64,000 nt of DNA from Rubrobacter taiwanensis (GTDB taxonomy: Bacteria; Actinomycetota; Rubrobacteria; Rubrobacterales; Rubrobacteraceae), in contig NZ_SKBU01000001.1 of the NCBI RefSeq assembly GCF_004337705.1, forward strand, positions 96,703-160,702, given 5' to 3'. Under the pieces are notes generated by a model. It saw only the letters and a list, made by a program, of their open reading frames with translations, was not told the origin of the DNA and made no database searches. Below are positions 48,092 to 56,418 of this stretch, piece by piece. The position numbers and the translations under genes were made by a program. Numbering within the stretch: position 1 is the stretch's first letter; each line of letters opens with the position of its first letter.

Positions 48092-48370
48092 TCACGACTC
48101 TCCGCCGGCTATGGACGGGATGATGGAGAGCTCGTCCCCTTCGGAGATCTCGGTCTCTTGCCCGTCCAGGTAGCGGATGTCCTCATCGCCCTTATACACG
48201 TTCACGAACGACCGCAGCTTGCCGTCGCCGGTGTAGAGGTGATTCCTGAGCTCCGGGTGCCGCTCGGTGAGATCCCTGAGCGCCTCCCCGGCGGTGCTCC
48301 CGGAGACCTCAACCTCGGCGTTACCGCCCGCGTACTGGCGGAGGGGGGTGGGAATCTTGACCTTCGGCAT
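48092..48370 (-). CDS. cysO: CysO sulfur-carrier protein with a Gly-Gly-Glu-Ser C-terminus
   Basis: This ubiquitin-like ThiS/MoaD-fold carrier has 92 residues. Mature carriers end in Gly-Gly, whose terminal carboxylate becomes a thiocarboxylate used by CysM to make cysteine. Here the sequence ends SIIPSIAGGES, so two residues follow the diglycine. The neighbouring JAMM protease is well placed to remove them. ATG 48370 follows AGAGGAG. The body (FVNVYKGDEDIRYLDG...DELSIIPS) is typical of CysO. Confidence 0.93.
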   Translation of the reverse strand: MPKVKIPTPLRQYAGGNAEVEVSGSTAGEALRDLTERHPELRNHLYTGDGKLRSFVNVYKGDEDIRYLDGQETEISEGDELSIIPSIAGGES

Positions 48371-48396
48371 CTCTGAAACTCCTCTCGTCTTAAAGA

Positions 48397-48816
48397 TTAC
48401 CTGACCAGCTCTTCCTGCTCGTACCCCGAGCGGTCGTCGCGCAGCACCCAGGACTTGACGTCCTTCACCCCTTCCTGGGTCACGGAGGCTATGACGTACG
48501 AGTAGTAAGGCCAGGCGTGCTCCCGGTCGTACTCGGAGGGTTCGGCCGGGTGATCCGGGTGGGAGTGGTAGAAACCCAGAACATCCATGTCCCGCTCCCG
48601 GGCACGCTCCTCGAACTCCCGTACCTGCTCGGGCCGGATGAGGAAGCGCCGGCTGCGTTCCTCCTCGTGGGTGTTCTCCGCGCGCCAGACGTCGACTACT
48701 ATCTTCACCTCTCCCACATCCATGCCCACCAGAGCGCCCGCACACTCCTCGGGATAGGCCTCCTCGGCGTGGCGGTGGATGTTCCGGAGATCCCCCTGCC
48801 CGATCTTCAGCGCCAA
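48397..48816 (-). CDS. mec: Mec-type JAMM metalloprotease
   Basis: The 139-residue MPN/JAMM+ protein has Glu in PEECAGALVG and the zinc motif HSHPDHPAEPSEYDREHA. In Mycobacterium the homologue Mec cleaves the CysO-cysteine adduct to free cysteine. Start TTG 48816 lies two bases after the cysM stop. In this genome it may also trim the Glu-Ser tail of the CysO precursor. Confidence 0.93.
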   Translation of the reverse strand: MALKIGQGDLRNIHRHAEEAYPEECAGALVGMDVGEVKIVVDVWRAENTHEEERSRRFLIRPEQVREFEERARERDMDVLGFYHSHPDHPAEPSEYDREHAWPYYSYVIASVTQEGVKDVKSWVLRDDRSGYEQEELVR

Positions 48817-48818
48817 CC

Positions 48819-49745
48819 TTACTCGTCCTCCCAGAACTGCTCGCTCAGGTACTTGTCCGCCGCGTCGGGCAGGATCGTGACCACGACGCCCGACTCCAGC
48901 CCCCGCGCCACCTTCAGTGCGGTTGCAACAGCCGCCCCGGCGGAGATGCCCGCCAGGACGCCCTCCTCGCGCGCCAGCCGCTTTACCATCGCGTACGCCT
49001 CCTCGGTCGAGGTGCGCAGGTTGGCGTCCGCGAGGGTCGGGTCGTAGATCTCAGGCACCAGGGCGCTCTGCATGTGCTTCATCCCCTCCAGACCGTGGAA
49101 GGGGGAGTCCGGCTCGAAGGAGACGCACCGGACGGCCGGGTTGAGCTCCTTGAGGCGCCGGGCCGTGCCCACGAATGTGCCGCTCGTTCCCAGACCCGCC
49201 ACGAAGTGCGTGACCTCGCCCGCGGTCTGATCCCAGATCTCGTTCGCCGTCCCCTCGTAGTGCGCCCGGGGGTTGGCCGGATTGCTGTACTGGTCGGGGT
49301 AGAAGTACCGATCCGGCTCCTCCGCGTACAGCCGCCGCGCCTCCCGGATCGCCCCGTCGGAACCCTCGCCGGGATCGGTTAGAACCGTCTCTACCCCGTA
49401 GGCACGCAGGATCTTCTTCCGCTCCTCGCTGGCGTTTTTGGGCATGCAGAGCTTGACCCTGTACCCGAGCGCCGCCCCGATCCAGGCGTACGCTATCCCG
49501 GTGTTCCCGCTCGTGGCGTCCAGGATGACCTTGCCGGGCGCAAGCTCCCCGCTCCGCTCCCCTTCCCGGATCATCCACAACGCCGGCCGGTCCTTGACGG
49601 AACCACCAGGGTTGTACCACTCCGCCTTCGCCAGTATAGTGACCCCCGGAACCTCCTGAGAGATCTTCGGCAGCTCCAGAAGCGGAGTGCTTCCTACCAT
49701 ATCTACCATGCGCTCCCCGAGCGCCCGCTTAATCCGAGTAAACAT
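48819..49745 (-). CDS. cysM: CysM-type cysteine synthase (O-phosphoserine/CysO-dependent)
   Basis: The 308-residue PLP enzyme of the OASS family has the PLP lysine in GGSVKDRPALW, TSGNTG, and the phosphate loop GLGTSGTFVGT. In Mycobacterium CysM uses O-phosphoserine and thiocarboxylated CysO; linkage to mec-cysO-moeZ supports the same use here. A TATAAT box (49760-49755) gives a predicted three-base leader before ATG 49745, with no ribosome site; ATG 49709 (MVDMVGSTPLLEL) is a possible later start. Confidence 0.94.
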   Translation of the reverse strand: MFTRIKRALGERMVDMVGSTPLLELPKISQEVPGVTILAKAEWYNPGGSVKDRPALWMIREGERSGELAPGKVILDATSGNTGIAYAWIGAALGYRVKLCMPKNASEERKKILRAYGVETVLTDPGEGSDGAIREARRLYAEEPDRYFYPDQYSNPANPRAHYEGTANEIWDQTAGEVTHFVAGLGTSGTFVGTARRLKELNPAVRCVSFEPDSPFHGLEGMKHMQSALVPEIYDPTLADANLRTSTEEAYAMVKRLAREEGVLAGISAGAAVATALKVARGLESGVVVTILPDAADKYLSEQFWEDE

Positions 49746-49754
49746 ATCGGGATT

Positions 49755-49760
49755 ATTATA
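49755..49760 (-). promoter_or_regulatory. -10 box of cysM
   Basis: A perfect TATAAT on the minus strand puts the start near 49748, three bases before the cysM ATG. The -35 region is poor, consistent with dependence on an activator bound to the repeats just upstream. Confidence 0.6.
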
Positions 49761-49787
49761 CCGGTCGTTTGCCGCGAGTCCAGGAGA

Positions 49788-49831
49788 TTAGAACTTGGTT
49801 AGAGTTCTCTTAGAAATGCATTAGAGTTCTC
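49788..49831. promoter_or_regulatory. Four tandem 11-bp repeats, likely OmpR/PhoB-type operator
   Basis: The units TTAGAACTTGG, TTAGAGTTCTC, TTAGAAATGCA and TTAGAGTTCTC follow without a gap, all opening TTAGA; units 2 and 4 are identical. An 11-base period puts each unit on the same DNA face, as in Pho boxes. The array lies 40 to 84 bases upstream of the predicted cysM start and about 90 bases before the start codon of the divergent glycan cluster. Confidence 0.75.
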
Positions 49832-49851
49832 CTCCGGCCTCCCGCTGCACA

Positions 49852-49904
49852 TTGACGCGCAGAGCGGAGAGTGTAAAAGGAGGTTAACTGCACGTTAAAG
49901 CTCT
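49852..49904 (+). promoter_or_regulatory. Possible promoter elements of the glycan cluster
   Basis: TTGACG (49852-49857) is a candidate -35, but the nearest AT-rich hexamer (TGTAAA, 49872-49877) is only 14 bases away. Two more 11-base units, GTTAACTGCAC and GTTAAAGCTCT (49883-49904), follow. Confidence 0.35.
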
Positions 49905-49922
49905 GCGGGGGATTGAGCTGAG

Positions 49923-52457
49923 TTGAGGAAGGAGGGCAGCCTTCTCCCGGGGACCTATGGTTCCCGACGGGGGGCTGGATCAGGACCCGCTACGGGACCG
50001 GCCGTCGATGGCAAATTCTTCAGCTTCGGCGGTCGCAGGTTTTACATGCGAGGAGTTACCTACGGCACGTTCGCGCCGGGGGAGCTGGGGCTCTTCCCCG
50101 CTCCGGAGCGGGTCGAGCGGGACTTCGCAACGATGGCTGCGGCGGGTGTAAACGCGGTGCGCGTCTACACGGTCCCGGACACGCGGCTCCTGAACCTGGC
50201 GGAGCAGCAGGGGCTGAAGCTCTTGGTCGGGGTGTGGTGGGAGGACCCGCTCTACACGGCCCGGCCGACGCGGGAGTTGCTGCGCGAGACGGCCGCTGCC
50301 GCCCGGGAGACCGTGCGGCGGACCGTGCGCGAGCTTGCCGGGCATCCGGCCGTCCTGGGCTTTATCCTGGGGAACGAGATCCCGGGCTCCATCGTGCGCT
50401 GGCACGGCCGGAAGAGGGTCGAGGAAGCATTGCGGGGCCTCTATGAGACCGGCAAGGAGGCGGCTCCGGAGGCGCTCTTCTCCTACGCCAACTACCCCAC
50501 GACCGGGTACCTGGATACCTCCTGCTTCGACTTCGAGTGCTACAACATCTTCCTGGAGGAGGAGGGCGCCTTCCGGCGCTACCTCACCCAGCTACAGGTC
50601 TCGGCCGGTGGCCGCCCGCTGGTTCTGACCGAGCTGGGGCTGGACTCCAGGCTGCACGGCGAGGAGCGGCAGGCGGAAGTGCTGGACTGGCAGCTGCGCG
50701 CCGCGCGGGAGGCGGGGCTGGCCGGTACCTGCGTCTTCTCCTGGACCGACGACTGGTGGGTCAAGGAGCGGCGGGTAGAGGGGTGGAGCTTCGGTATCAC
50801 GCGCGAGGACCGGGAGCCCAAGCCCGCCTTCGAGGTCGTGGCGAACCACTACCGGAGCGGGCTGCCGGATTTGCGGGAGGAGTGGCCGCGGGCCTCCGTG
50901 GTGGTCTGCGCCTACAACGCGGAGGCTACGCTGGGGGAGTGCCTGGAATCGTTGAAGCGGCTGGAGTACCCGGACTACGAGGTGCTGGTAGTGGACGATG
51001 GCTCCGAGGACGGCACGGCCGGGATAGCCCGGGAGTATCCGGTGCGCCTGATCCAGGGCGGCCGGCTCGGGCTGTCGGGGGCGCGGAACCTGGGGCTCCA
51101 GAACGCGACCGGCGAGATCGTCGCTTACATAGACGCCGATGCGCGGGCCGACCCGGACTGGCTGACCTACCTGGTGCTGGCGCTCGAAGCGCCGGACGCC
51201 GCGGGGGCCGGCGGGCCCAACCTCCCGCCGCCGGAGGACCCGCCGGTGGCGCAGTGCATCGCCCGCGCTCCGGGCGGGCCGGTCCACGTCCTCATAGACA
51301 ACGAGCGAGCCGAGCACGTGCCGGGCTGCAACATGGCCTACCGGCGGGACCGGCTGTCGGAGATCGGGGGCTTCGACCCCATCTACCGGGCGGCCGGGGA
51401 CGACGTGGACGTGTGCTGGAAGCTTTTGGACCTCGGGTACACCATCCGGTTCCACCCGGCGGCGCTGGTCTGGCACCACTCCCGCGGCCGGGTGCGGGAC
51501 TTCTGGAGGCAGCAGGTCGGCTACGGCCGGGCGGAGGCGCTGGTGGCCCGAAACCACCCGGACAAGTTCAACGGCCTGGGGCGGGCGATCTGGCGCGGCG
51601 TCATCTACGGCCCCGCCTCCATAGTGCCGGGGCGGACCTTCGTCTATACGGGCCGGTTCGGCGAGGCGCCGTTCCAGCGGCTCTACCAGGAGCGCTCCGG
51701 GATCGGCGGCTCGCACTTCCTCTACGTCCTGCTCGCGCTCGTCCTGCTGGCCGCGCTGGACCCGCACCTGTGGCCCCTGCCCGTCTTCGCTGCGGGCGCG
51801 CTGCTGGCCGGTTGTCTGGTCCACGGCTGGCGGGTGGCCGGGCGGGAGGGCATCGAGCCTGCCTGGAAGTGGGGGAGCCTCATCGGCTGGCTCTATCTCC
51901 TGCAGCCGGTGGCCCGGGAGGTTGGGCGGCTCCGGTCCTGGAAGCTCGCCTACCCGCCGGTCTCGGCGCTGGCGGGACGCTTCCCGCCCTTGCGGCCCGC
52001 CGGAGGGGGCATGTTCGTAGCCGAAGGCGTGGGGGAGGCCGAGCGGACGGCCTTCCTCGAAGAGGTGTGCAACCGGCTGCGGGCGCAGCGCCTCAAGGCC
52101 CGGAGCGCTCCGGCCTGGGGCATGGAGGACCTGCTCTGCGACTCCTTCCTGTTCTGGCGGGTTCTGATCGTCTCCTGCCTTTACGGGGAGGCGGCCTATC
52201 TGCGCTCGAAGTGGCGGCCGCGGACAAAGCCCCTCCTCGCGGCCGCTCTGGTAGTCTTACTCGTGGGAGCCTGGCCGCCGAACCCGGTCGCCGGGGTCGC
52301 GGCCCTGAGAGACGGGACCTTCATCTGGTCGCCGGTCGCCGCGGCTGCTGTGGCCGCGGTCGTGGCAGCCGCCTTCCTGGTGGAGGGCTGGGTCTTCCGG
52401 CGCAGGGTACGCCGGGCCCTGAGCCTCGGAGCGGATGAGAAGCCGGGCGGACCGTAA
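49923..52457 (+). CDS. Glycoside hydrolase-GT2 glycosyltransferase fusion, membrane protein
   Basis: The 844-residue protein joins two catalytic domains. Residues about 28-310 form a clan-A glycoside-hydrolase barrel with Glu in LGNEIPGS (about 152) and LTELGLDS (about 237), the usual acid and nucleophile positions. Residues about 325-560 are a GT2 inverting glycosyltransferase (VVVCAYNAEATLGECLESL, VVDDGSEDGT, YIDADARADPDWL, GGFDPIYRAAGDDVDVCWKL). The C-terminal 250 residues hold several membrane helices. TTG 49923 is the only supported start. One protein that could both build and trim a glycan at the membrane is unusual. The stop overlaps the exporter start (TAATG). Confidence 0.88.
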   Translation: MRKEGSLLPGTYGSRRGAGSGPATGPAVDGKFFSFGGRRFYMRGVTYGTFAPGELGLFPAPERVERDFATMAAAGVNAVRVYTVPDTRLLNLAEQQGLKLLVGVWWEDPLYTARPTRELLRETAAAARETVRRTVRELAGHPAVLGFILGNEIPGSIVRWHGRKRVEEALRGLYETGKEAAPEALFSYANYPTTGYLDTSCFDFECYNIFLEEEGAFRRYLTQLQVSAGGRPLVLTELGLDSRLHGEERQAEVLDWQLRAAREAGLAGTCVFSWTDDWWVKERRVEGWSFGITREDREPKPAFEVVANHYRSGLPDLREEWPRASVVVCAYNAEATLGECLESLKRLEYPDYEVLVVDDGSEDGTAGIAREYPVRLIQGGRLGLSGARNLGLQNATGEIVAYIDADARADPDWLTYLVLALEAPDAAGAGGPNLPPPEDPPVAQCIARAPGGPVHVLIDNERAEHVPGCNMAYRRDRLSEIGGFDPIYRAAGDDVDVCWKLLDLGYTIRFHPAALVWHHSRGRVRDFWRQQVGYGRAEALVARNHPDKFNGLGRAIWRGVIYGPASIVPGRTFVYTGRFGEAPFQRLYQERSGIGGSHFLYVLLALVLLAALDPHLWPLPVFAAGALLAGCLVHGWRVAGREGIEPAWKWGSLIGWLYLLQPVAREVGRLRSWKLAYPPVSALAGRFPPLRPAGGGMFVAEGVGEAERTAFLEEVCNRLRAQRLKARSAPAWGMEDLLCDSFLFWRVLIVSCLYGEAAYLRSKWRPRTKPLLAAALVVLLVGAWPPNPVAGVAALRDGTFIWSPVAAAAVAAVVAAAFLVEGWVFRRRVRRALSLGADEKPGGP

Positions 52458-54223
52458 TGGAGCACAGCAAAGACTACAGCGCGCCGGAGATCTACCGCCG
52501 GGTATTCAAGGAGATCCGGCCCTACCGGCTGCACATGGTCGGCATCCTCCTCCTGAGCCTGCTCTCAACGCCCATCGCGCTGCTCAACCCGCTGCCGCTC
52601 AAGCTCGTCGTGGACTCGGTGCTCGGGGACGACCCGCTGCCGGCGTTCCTGGACGCGGCGCTCCCGGACTTCATGACCGGCTCTGCGACCGCGCTGCTGG
52701 TCCTGGCGGCCGCCCTGGTAGTGGCCATCGCCCTGCTCACCCAGGTCCAGGGGCTCTCCAGCTCCGTGCTGCGCACCTACACGGGCGAGATGCTGGTGAT
52801 GGGCTTCCGCAGCCGGCTCTTCCGCCACGCGCAGAAGCTCTCGCTCTCCTACCACGACACCCGGGGCACCACCGACTCCACCTACCGCATCCAGTACGAC
52901 GCCCCGGCGCTAAAGTGGATCGCCATAGACGGCATCGTACCGTTCATCTCCTCGACCGTCACGCTGGTCGGCATGATCTACGTCACCGCCCGGATAGACC
53001 TCCGGCTCGCGGCCATAGCCATGATCGTCGCGCCGCTGCTCCTGCTCGTGCTGCGGGTGTGGGGGCCGCGGCTGCGCAAGGGCTGGAAGGGGCAGAAGAA
53101 GCTGGAGAGCTCCTCGATGAAGGTGGTGCAGGAGACTTTAGGCGGCATCCGGGTGGTCAAGGCGTTCGGCCAGGAGAACCTCCAGCGCGAGCGCTTCCTC
53201 GGGCGGGCGCGGGAGAGCTTCCGGGCGCAGGTGCGGCTGGCCTTCCAGGAGAGCGGCCTCGGGCTGATGATCGGCGTCATCATGGCGGCGGGGATGGCCT
53301 CCGTCCTCTACCTCGGGGCGCTCAGCGTGCAGGCCGGCACGCTCACGCTCGGGAACCTGGTCCTGATCATGGGCTACATGGCCCAGCTCTACCAGCCGCT
53401 GGAGAAGATAAGCCAGAAGATCGGGGACCTCCAGAACTCGCTGGCTAGCGCCGAGCGGGCCTTCACGCTCCTGGACCACGAGCCCGAGGTCGAGGAGAAG
53501 GCGGACGCCCGGCCGGTCTCCCGCGCCCGCGGACACGTGAGCTTCGAGAGCGTCACCTTCGCCTACGATGGGGAGGCTAGCCCCGCGCTGGAGGACATCT
53601 CCTTCGAGGTCCCGCCCGGGACCCGGGTCGGCATCGCGGGCACGACCGGCGCGGGCAAGACGACCCTCGTGAGCCTCCTGACCCGCTTCTACGACCCCAC
53701 TTCGGGCCGGATACTGCTCGACGGGGTGGACCTGCGGGACTACCGGCTGGCCGACCTGCGCAACCAGTTCGCCATCGTGCTGCAGGAGCCGGTGCTCTTC
53801 TCCACCAGCGTCTCGGAGAACATCGCCTACGCCCGGCCCGGGGCGAGCGAGCGTGAGATCGAGGCCGCCGCCCGCGCCGCCGGGGCCCACGACTTCATCC
53901 GCCGGCTGCCCGACGGCTACGACACCACGGTCGGGGAGCGCGGCATGCGCCTCTCGGGCGGCGAGCGCCAGCGCATCTCGCTCGCCCGCGCCTTCCTGAA
54001 GGACGCCCCCATCCTCATCCTCGACGAGCCCACCAGCTCCGTGGATACGAAGACCGAGGCGGCCATCATGGAGGCCATGGACCGGCTCATGCAGAACCGC
54101 ACGGCGTTCATGATCGCCCACCGCCTCTCCACCCTGGAGCACTGCGACGCCCGGCTGCGCATAGAGGACGGCCGCCTCGTGGAGAGCACGCCGAACGTCC
54201 TTCGCCCGGAGCTGGCCGAATGA
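52457..54223 (+). CDS. ABC exporter half-transporter (MsbA/lipid A-exporter class)
   Basis: The 588-residue protein has a six-helix membrane domain (about 20-310) and a nucleotide-binding domain with Walker A GTTGAGKTTLV, signature LSGGERQRISLARA, Walker B ILILDEPTSSVD and His in IAHRLSTL. It would work as a homodimer. Members flip lipids, lipid-linked sugars or drugs. Its place between glycosyltransferases argues for export of their product. Start and stop overlap both neighbours. Confidence 0.93.
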   Translation: MEHSKDYSAPEIYRRVFKEIRPYRLHMVGILLLSLLSTPIALLNPLPLKLVVDSVLGDDPLPAFLDAALPDFMTGSATALLVLAAALVVAIALLTQVQGLSSSVLRTYTGEMLVMGFRSRLFRHAQKLSLSYHDTRGTTDSTYRIQYDAPALKWIAIDGIVPFISSTVTLVGMIYVTARIDLRLAAIAMIVAPLLLLVLRVWGPRLRKGWKGQKKLESSSMKVVQETLGGIRVVKAFGQENLQRERFLGRARESFRAQVRLAFQESGLGLMIGVIMAAGMASVLYLGALSVQAGTLTLGNLVLIMGYMAQLYQPLEKISQKIGDLQNSLASAERAFTLLDHEPEVEEKADARPVSRARGHVSFESVTFAYDGEASPALEDISFEVPPGTRVGIAGTTGAGKTTLVSLLTRFYDPTSGRILLDGVDLRDYRLADLRNQFAIVLQEPVLFSTSVSENIAYARPGASEREIEAAARAAGAHDFIRRLPDGYDTTVGERGMRLSGGERQRISLARAFLKDAPILILDEPTSSVDTKTEAAIMEAMDRLMQNRTAFMIAHRLSTLEHCDARLRIEDGRLVESTPNVLRPELAE

Positions 54224-55191
54224 CGGCGCGCCGCCTCGCCCGCGGCGCAGAGCCCGCGCCCGCCGGGGTGCTGGAGCGGGGCCTGAGCGAGAGACATAGG
54301 CGGCCGGTGCGCGTGACCGGCGTGGAGTGCGAACCGCTGGACACCTACAGCTCGCACCCCGTCTACCGCCTGCGGGCCACGCTGGAGAGCGGCGAGCCGC
54401 TCATCGCCATCTTCAAGCGGCTCCGGCGCGACGCGGACGGCCGGGAGCGGGAGGTGCTGCTCTACCGCCGCCTGCTGGCCGGCCGCCGGTTCGACGCCCC
54501 GGAGCTCTACGCCGCGCTCTACGACGAGGAGCGGGACCTCTACTGGCTCTTCCTGGAGGACGTGGGCAGGTGGAAGCTGGAGTGGTGCGAGGCGGAGGTG
54601 TGGCCGGCGGCCTTCCGGTGGATGGCCCGGATGCACGCCGAATGCCACGGCCGGGAGGAGGAGCTGCTCTCTTTAGGGTGCCTGCTCCCACACGGCCCGG
54701 AGTTCTGGCGGGCGCTCGCGGAGGAGGCCCGCCGCAGCCTGCACGAGCGCGGCACGCCGCGCTCTCTCGCCCGCTTCGACGCCCTGACCGGACGCTACCT
54801 CGGCCCCGCGGCGGAGTACCTGGCCCGGCGGCCGAAGACGCTGGTGCACGGCGACGCCTCCTGCCACAACCTCAACGTGCAGCCCGGCCCGCGCGTGCGG
54901 CCCATAGACTGGGAGTGGGCCGCCGTGGGGGTGGCGGCGTGGGACGTGGCGAAGCTGCTCTCCGGCTGGGGAGCTGAGAAGCCGCGCCTGCTCGCGGCGT
55001 ACCTGGAGGAGTTCGAGCGCCGCGCGCCGCTCGACCGGGAGGGGTTCTACCGCGACCTGGAGCACTGCCGCGCCCTGCACCGGGTATGGTACCTGCGGTG
55101 GTGGGTCCGGGGGTGTGAGGAGCCGGAGTTCGTGGAGCGGCTGCTTGACGGCATGGAGGAGACCTGGGAGCGCCTGGAGGAAGATGTCTGA
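54220..55191 (+). CDS. APH-family small-molecule kinase
   Basis: The 323-residue protein has an aminoglycoside-phosphotransferase/choline-kinase fold. The catalytic motif is HGDASCHNLNV, followed by the metal-binding PIDWEWAAVG; FLEDVGRWKLEW is the hinge region. It lies inside a glycan cluster, so a sugar or lipid-headgroup hydroxyl is a likelier acceptor than an antibiotic. It starts by ATGA overlap with the exporter. Confidence 0.87.
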   Translation: MTARRLARGAEPAPAGVLERGLSERHRRPVRVTGVECEPLDTYSSHPVYRLRATLESGEPLIAIFKRLRRDADGREREVLLYRRLLAGRRFDAPELYAALYDEERDLYWLFLEDVGRWKLEWCEAEVWPAAFRWMARMHAECHGREEELLSLGCLLPHGPEFWRALAEEARRSLHERGTPRSLARFDALTGRYLGPAAEYLARRPKTLVHGDASCHNLNVQPGPRVRPIDWEWAAVGVAAWDVAKLLSGWGAEKPRLLAAYLEEFERRAPLDREGFYRDLEHCRALHRVWYLRWWVRGCEEPEFVERLLDGMEETWERLEEDV

Positions 55192-56245
55192 GCGGCTCAG
55201 GATCGCGCAGGTGGCCCCGCTCGCCGGACCGGTCGCGCCGGAGACGGGCAGCTCGATCGAGCAGATCGTCTGGCTGCTGACCGAGGAGCTGGTGCGCCGG
55301 GGCCACGAGGTCACGCTCTTCGCCACCGGCGACTCGCAGACCTCGGCCCGCCTGCACGCCGACTACCCCCACAGCTACAAGAAGGACTGGCGGATGTGGG
55401 ACACCTGGCAGTACCACGAGCTGGTGCACCTGGGAGCCGCATTCGAGCGGGCGGGGGAGTTCGACGTGATCCACAGCCACGTCTACCACTTCGCTCCCCC
55501 CTTCGCCCGCCTGGTGGAGACGCCGGCCGTACACACCGACCACGTCCCGACCGGCGGCGACGTGCGCGAGTGCTACGCCCGCTACCCCGGGACGCGCTTC
55601 GTCGCCCTCTCCCGCTACCACCGCAGCAAGTTCGAGGGGCTGAAGAATATTCCCGTCATCTACAACGGCGTAGACGTGGAGAGCTTCCCGTTCAACCCGG
55701 AGGCCGGCGACTACCTGGTCTTCCTGGGGCACATGATCGAACGCAAGGGCCCGGTGGAGGCGATCCGGGCGGCGAGGAAGGTCGGCATGCCCCTCGTCCT
55801 GGCCGGGCCCCGGCCCGATGAAGCGTACTTCGAGGCCGAGGTCGCGCCCTTTGTGGACGGCCGGATCGTGGAGTACATCGGCCCGGTGAGCGCCGCGGAG
55901 CGCAACGAGCTGCTCTCCGGGGCCGGAGCGCTCCTGTTCACGAGCCTCTTCTCCGAGCCGTTCGGGCTGGTCATGGTCGAGGCGATGGCGTGCGGGACGC
56001 CGGTGGCGGCCCTGGAGCGCTGCGCCGTGCCCGAGATCGTGGACCGCGACGCGACCGGCTTCTACGCCCGGGACGCGGACGCCCTGGCCGCCATCATCCC
56101 CCGCACGGTAGCCCTCGACCGCCACCGCGTCCGCCGCCAGGCCGCCCGGCGCTTCGATTACCGGCGCATGGCCGCCGAGTACGAGGCCCTGTATCGCAGG
56201 ATGGCCGGCCGCTCCGCCGGAGGGGAGGCGCTGTGGGTCTCGTGA
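55184..56245 (+). CDS. GT4 glycosyltransferase
   Basis: This is a 353-residue GT-B retaining glycosyltransferase. Features are the N-terminal glycine-poor loop SSIEQIVWLLTEELVRRGHEVTLFATGDS, DVIHSHVYHFAP, VIYNGVDVESFPF, FLGHMIERKGPVEAIRAA and the donor-site FSEPFGLVMVEAMACGTPV (EX7E). ATG 55184 follows GGAGGAAG inside the kinase gene and overlaps its stop. Confidence 0.93.
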   Translation: MSERLRIAQVAPLAGPVAPETGSSIEQIVWLLTEELVRRGHEVTLFATGDSQTSARLHADYPHSYKKDWRMWDTWQYHELVHLGAAFERAGEFDVIHSHVYHFAPPFARLVETPAVHTDHVPTGGDVRECYARYPGTRFVALSRYHRSKFEGLKNIPVIYNGVDVESFPFNPEAGDYLVFLGHMIERKGPVEAIRAARKVGMPLVLAGPRPDEAYFEAEVAPFVDGRIVEYIGPVSAAERNELLSGAGALLFTSLFSEPFGLVMVEAMACGTPVAALERCAVPEIVDRDATGFYARDADALAAIIPRTVALDRHRVRRQAARRFDYRRMAAEYEALYRRMAGRSAGGEALWVS

Positions 56246-56270
56246 GCCCCCCGTTGCCGGAGGCGCGGCC

Positions 56271-56418
56271 GTGACGGTCACCGCTTGGCTGGTGGCCAAT
56301 ACGCTCTACCACCCGGAGGGCGGCGGGCCTCCCGGTGGCGGACCCGTACCGGCTGCCGCGGCTGGCGATGGGCCCGGATACCGACCTGCGCGCGGCGCTG
56401 GAGTGTAGCGGTGGCTGA
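56271..56418 (+). pseudogene. Scar of a deleted glycosyltransferase-like gene
   Basis: GTG 56271, with GGAGG seven bases upstream, opens MTVTAWLVANTLYHPEGGG, an N-terminus I associate with glycosyltransferase-like proteins. After GGCGGCGGG (about 56316-56328) the frame changes. The other frame then gives DPYRLPRLAMGPDTDLRAAL and ends ...SGG with TGA at 56416-56418, overlapping the next GTG (56411) as GTGGCTGA. The gene's two ends survive and the middle, perhaps 1 kb, is gone. The residual frame from 56271 stops at 56408 after 45 residues. Confidence 0.6.

Noticed and set aside
54220..55191. Aminoglycoside resistance gene
   Set aside because: The APH fold is shared by many small-molecule kinases, and the coupled glycan genes make a sugar or lipid substrate more likely.
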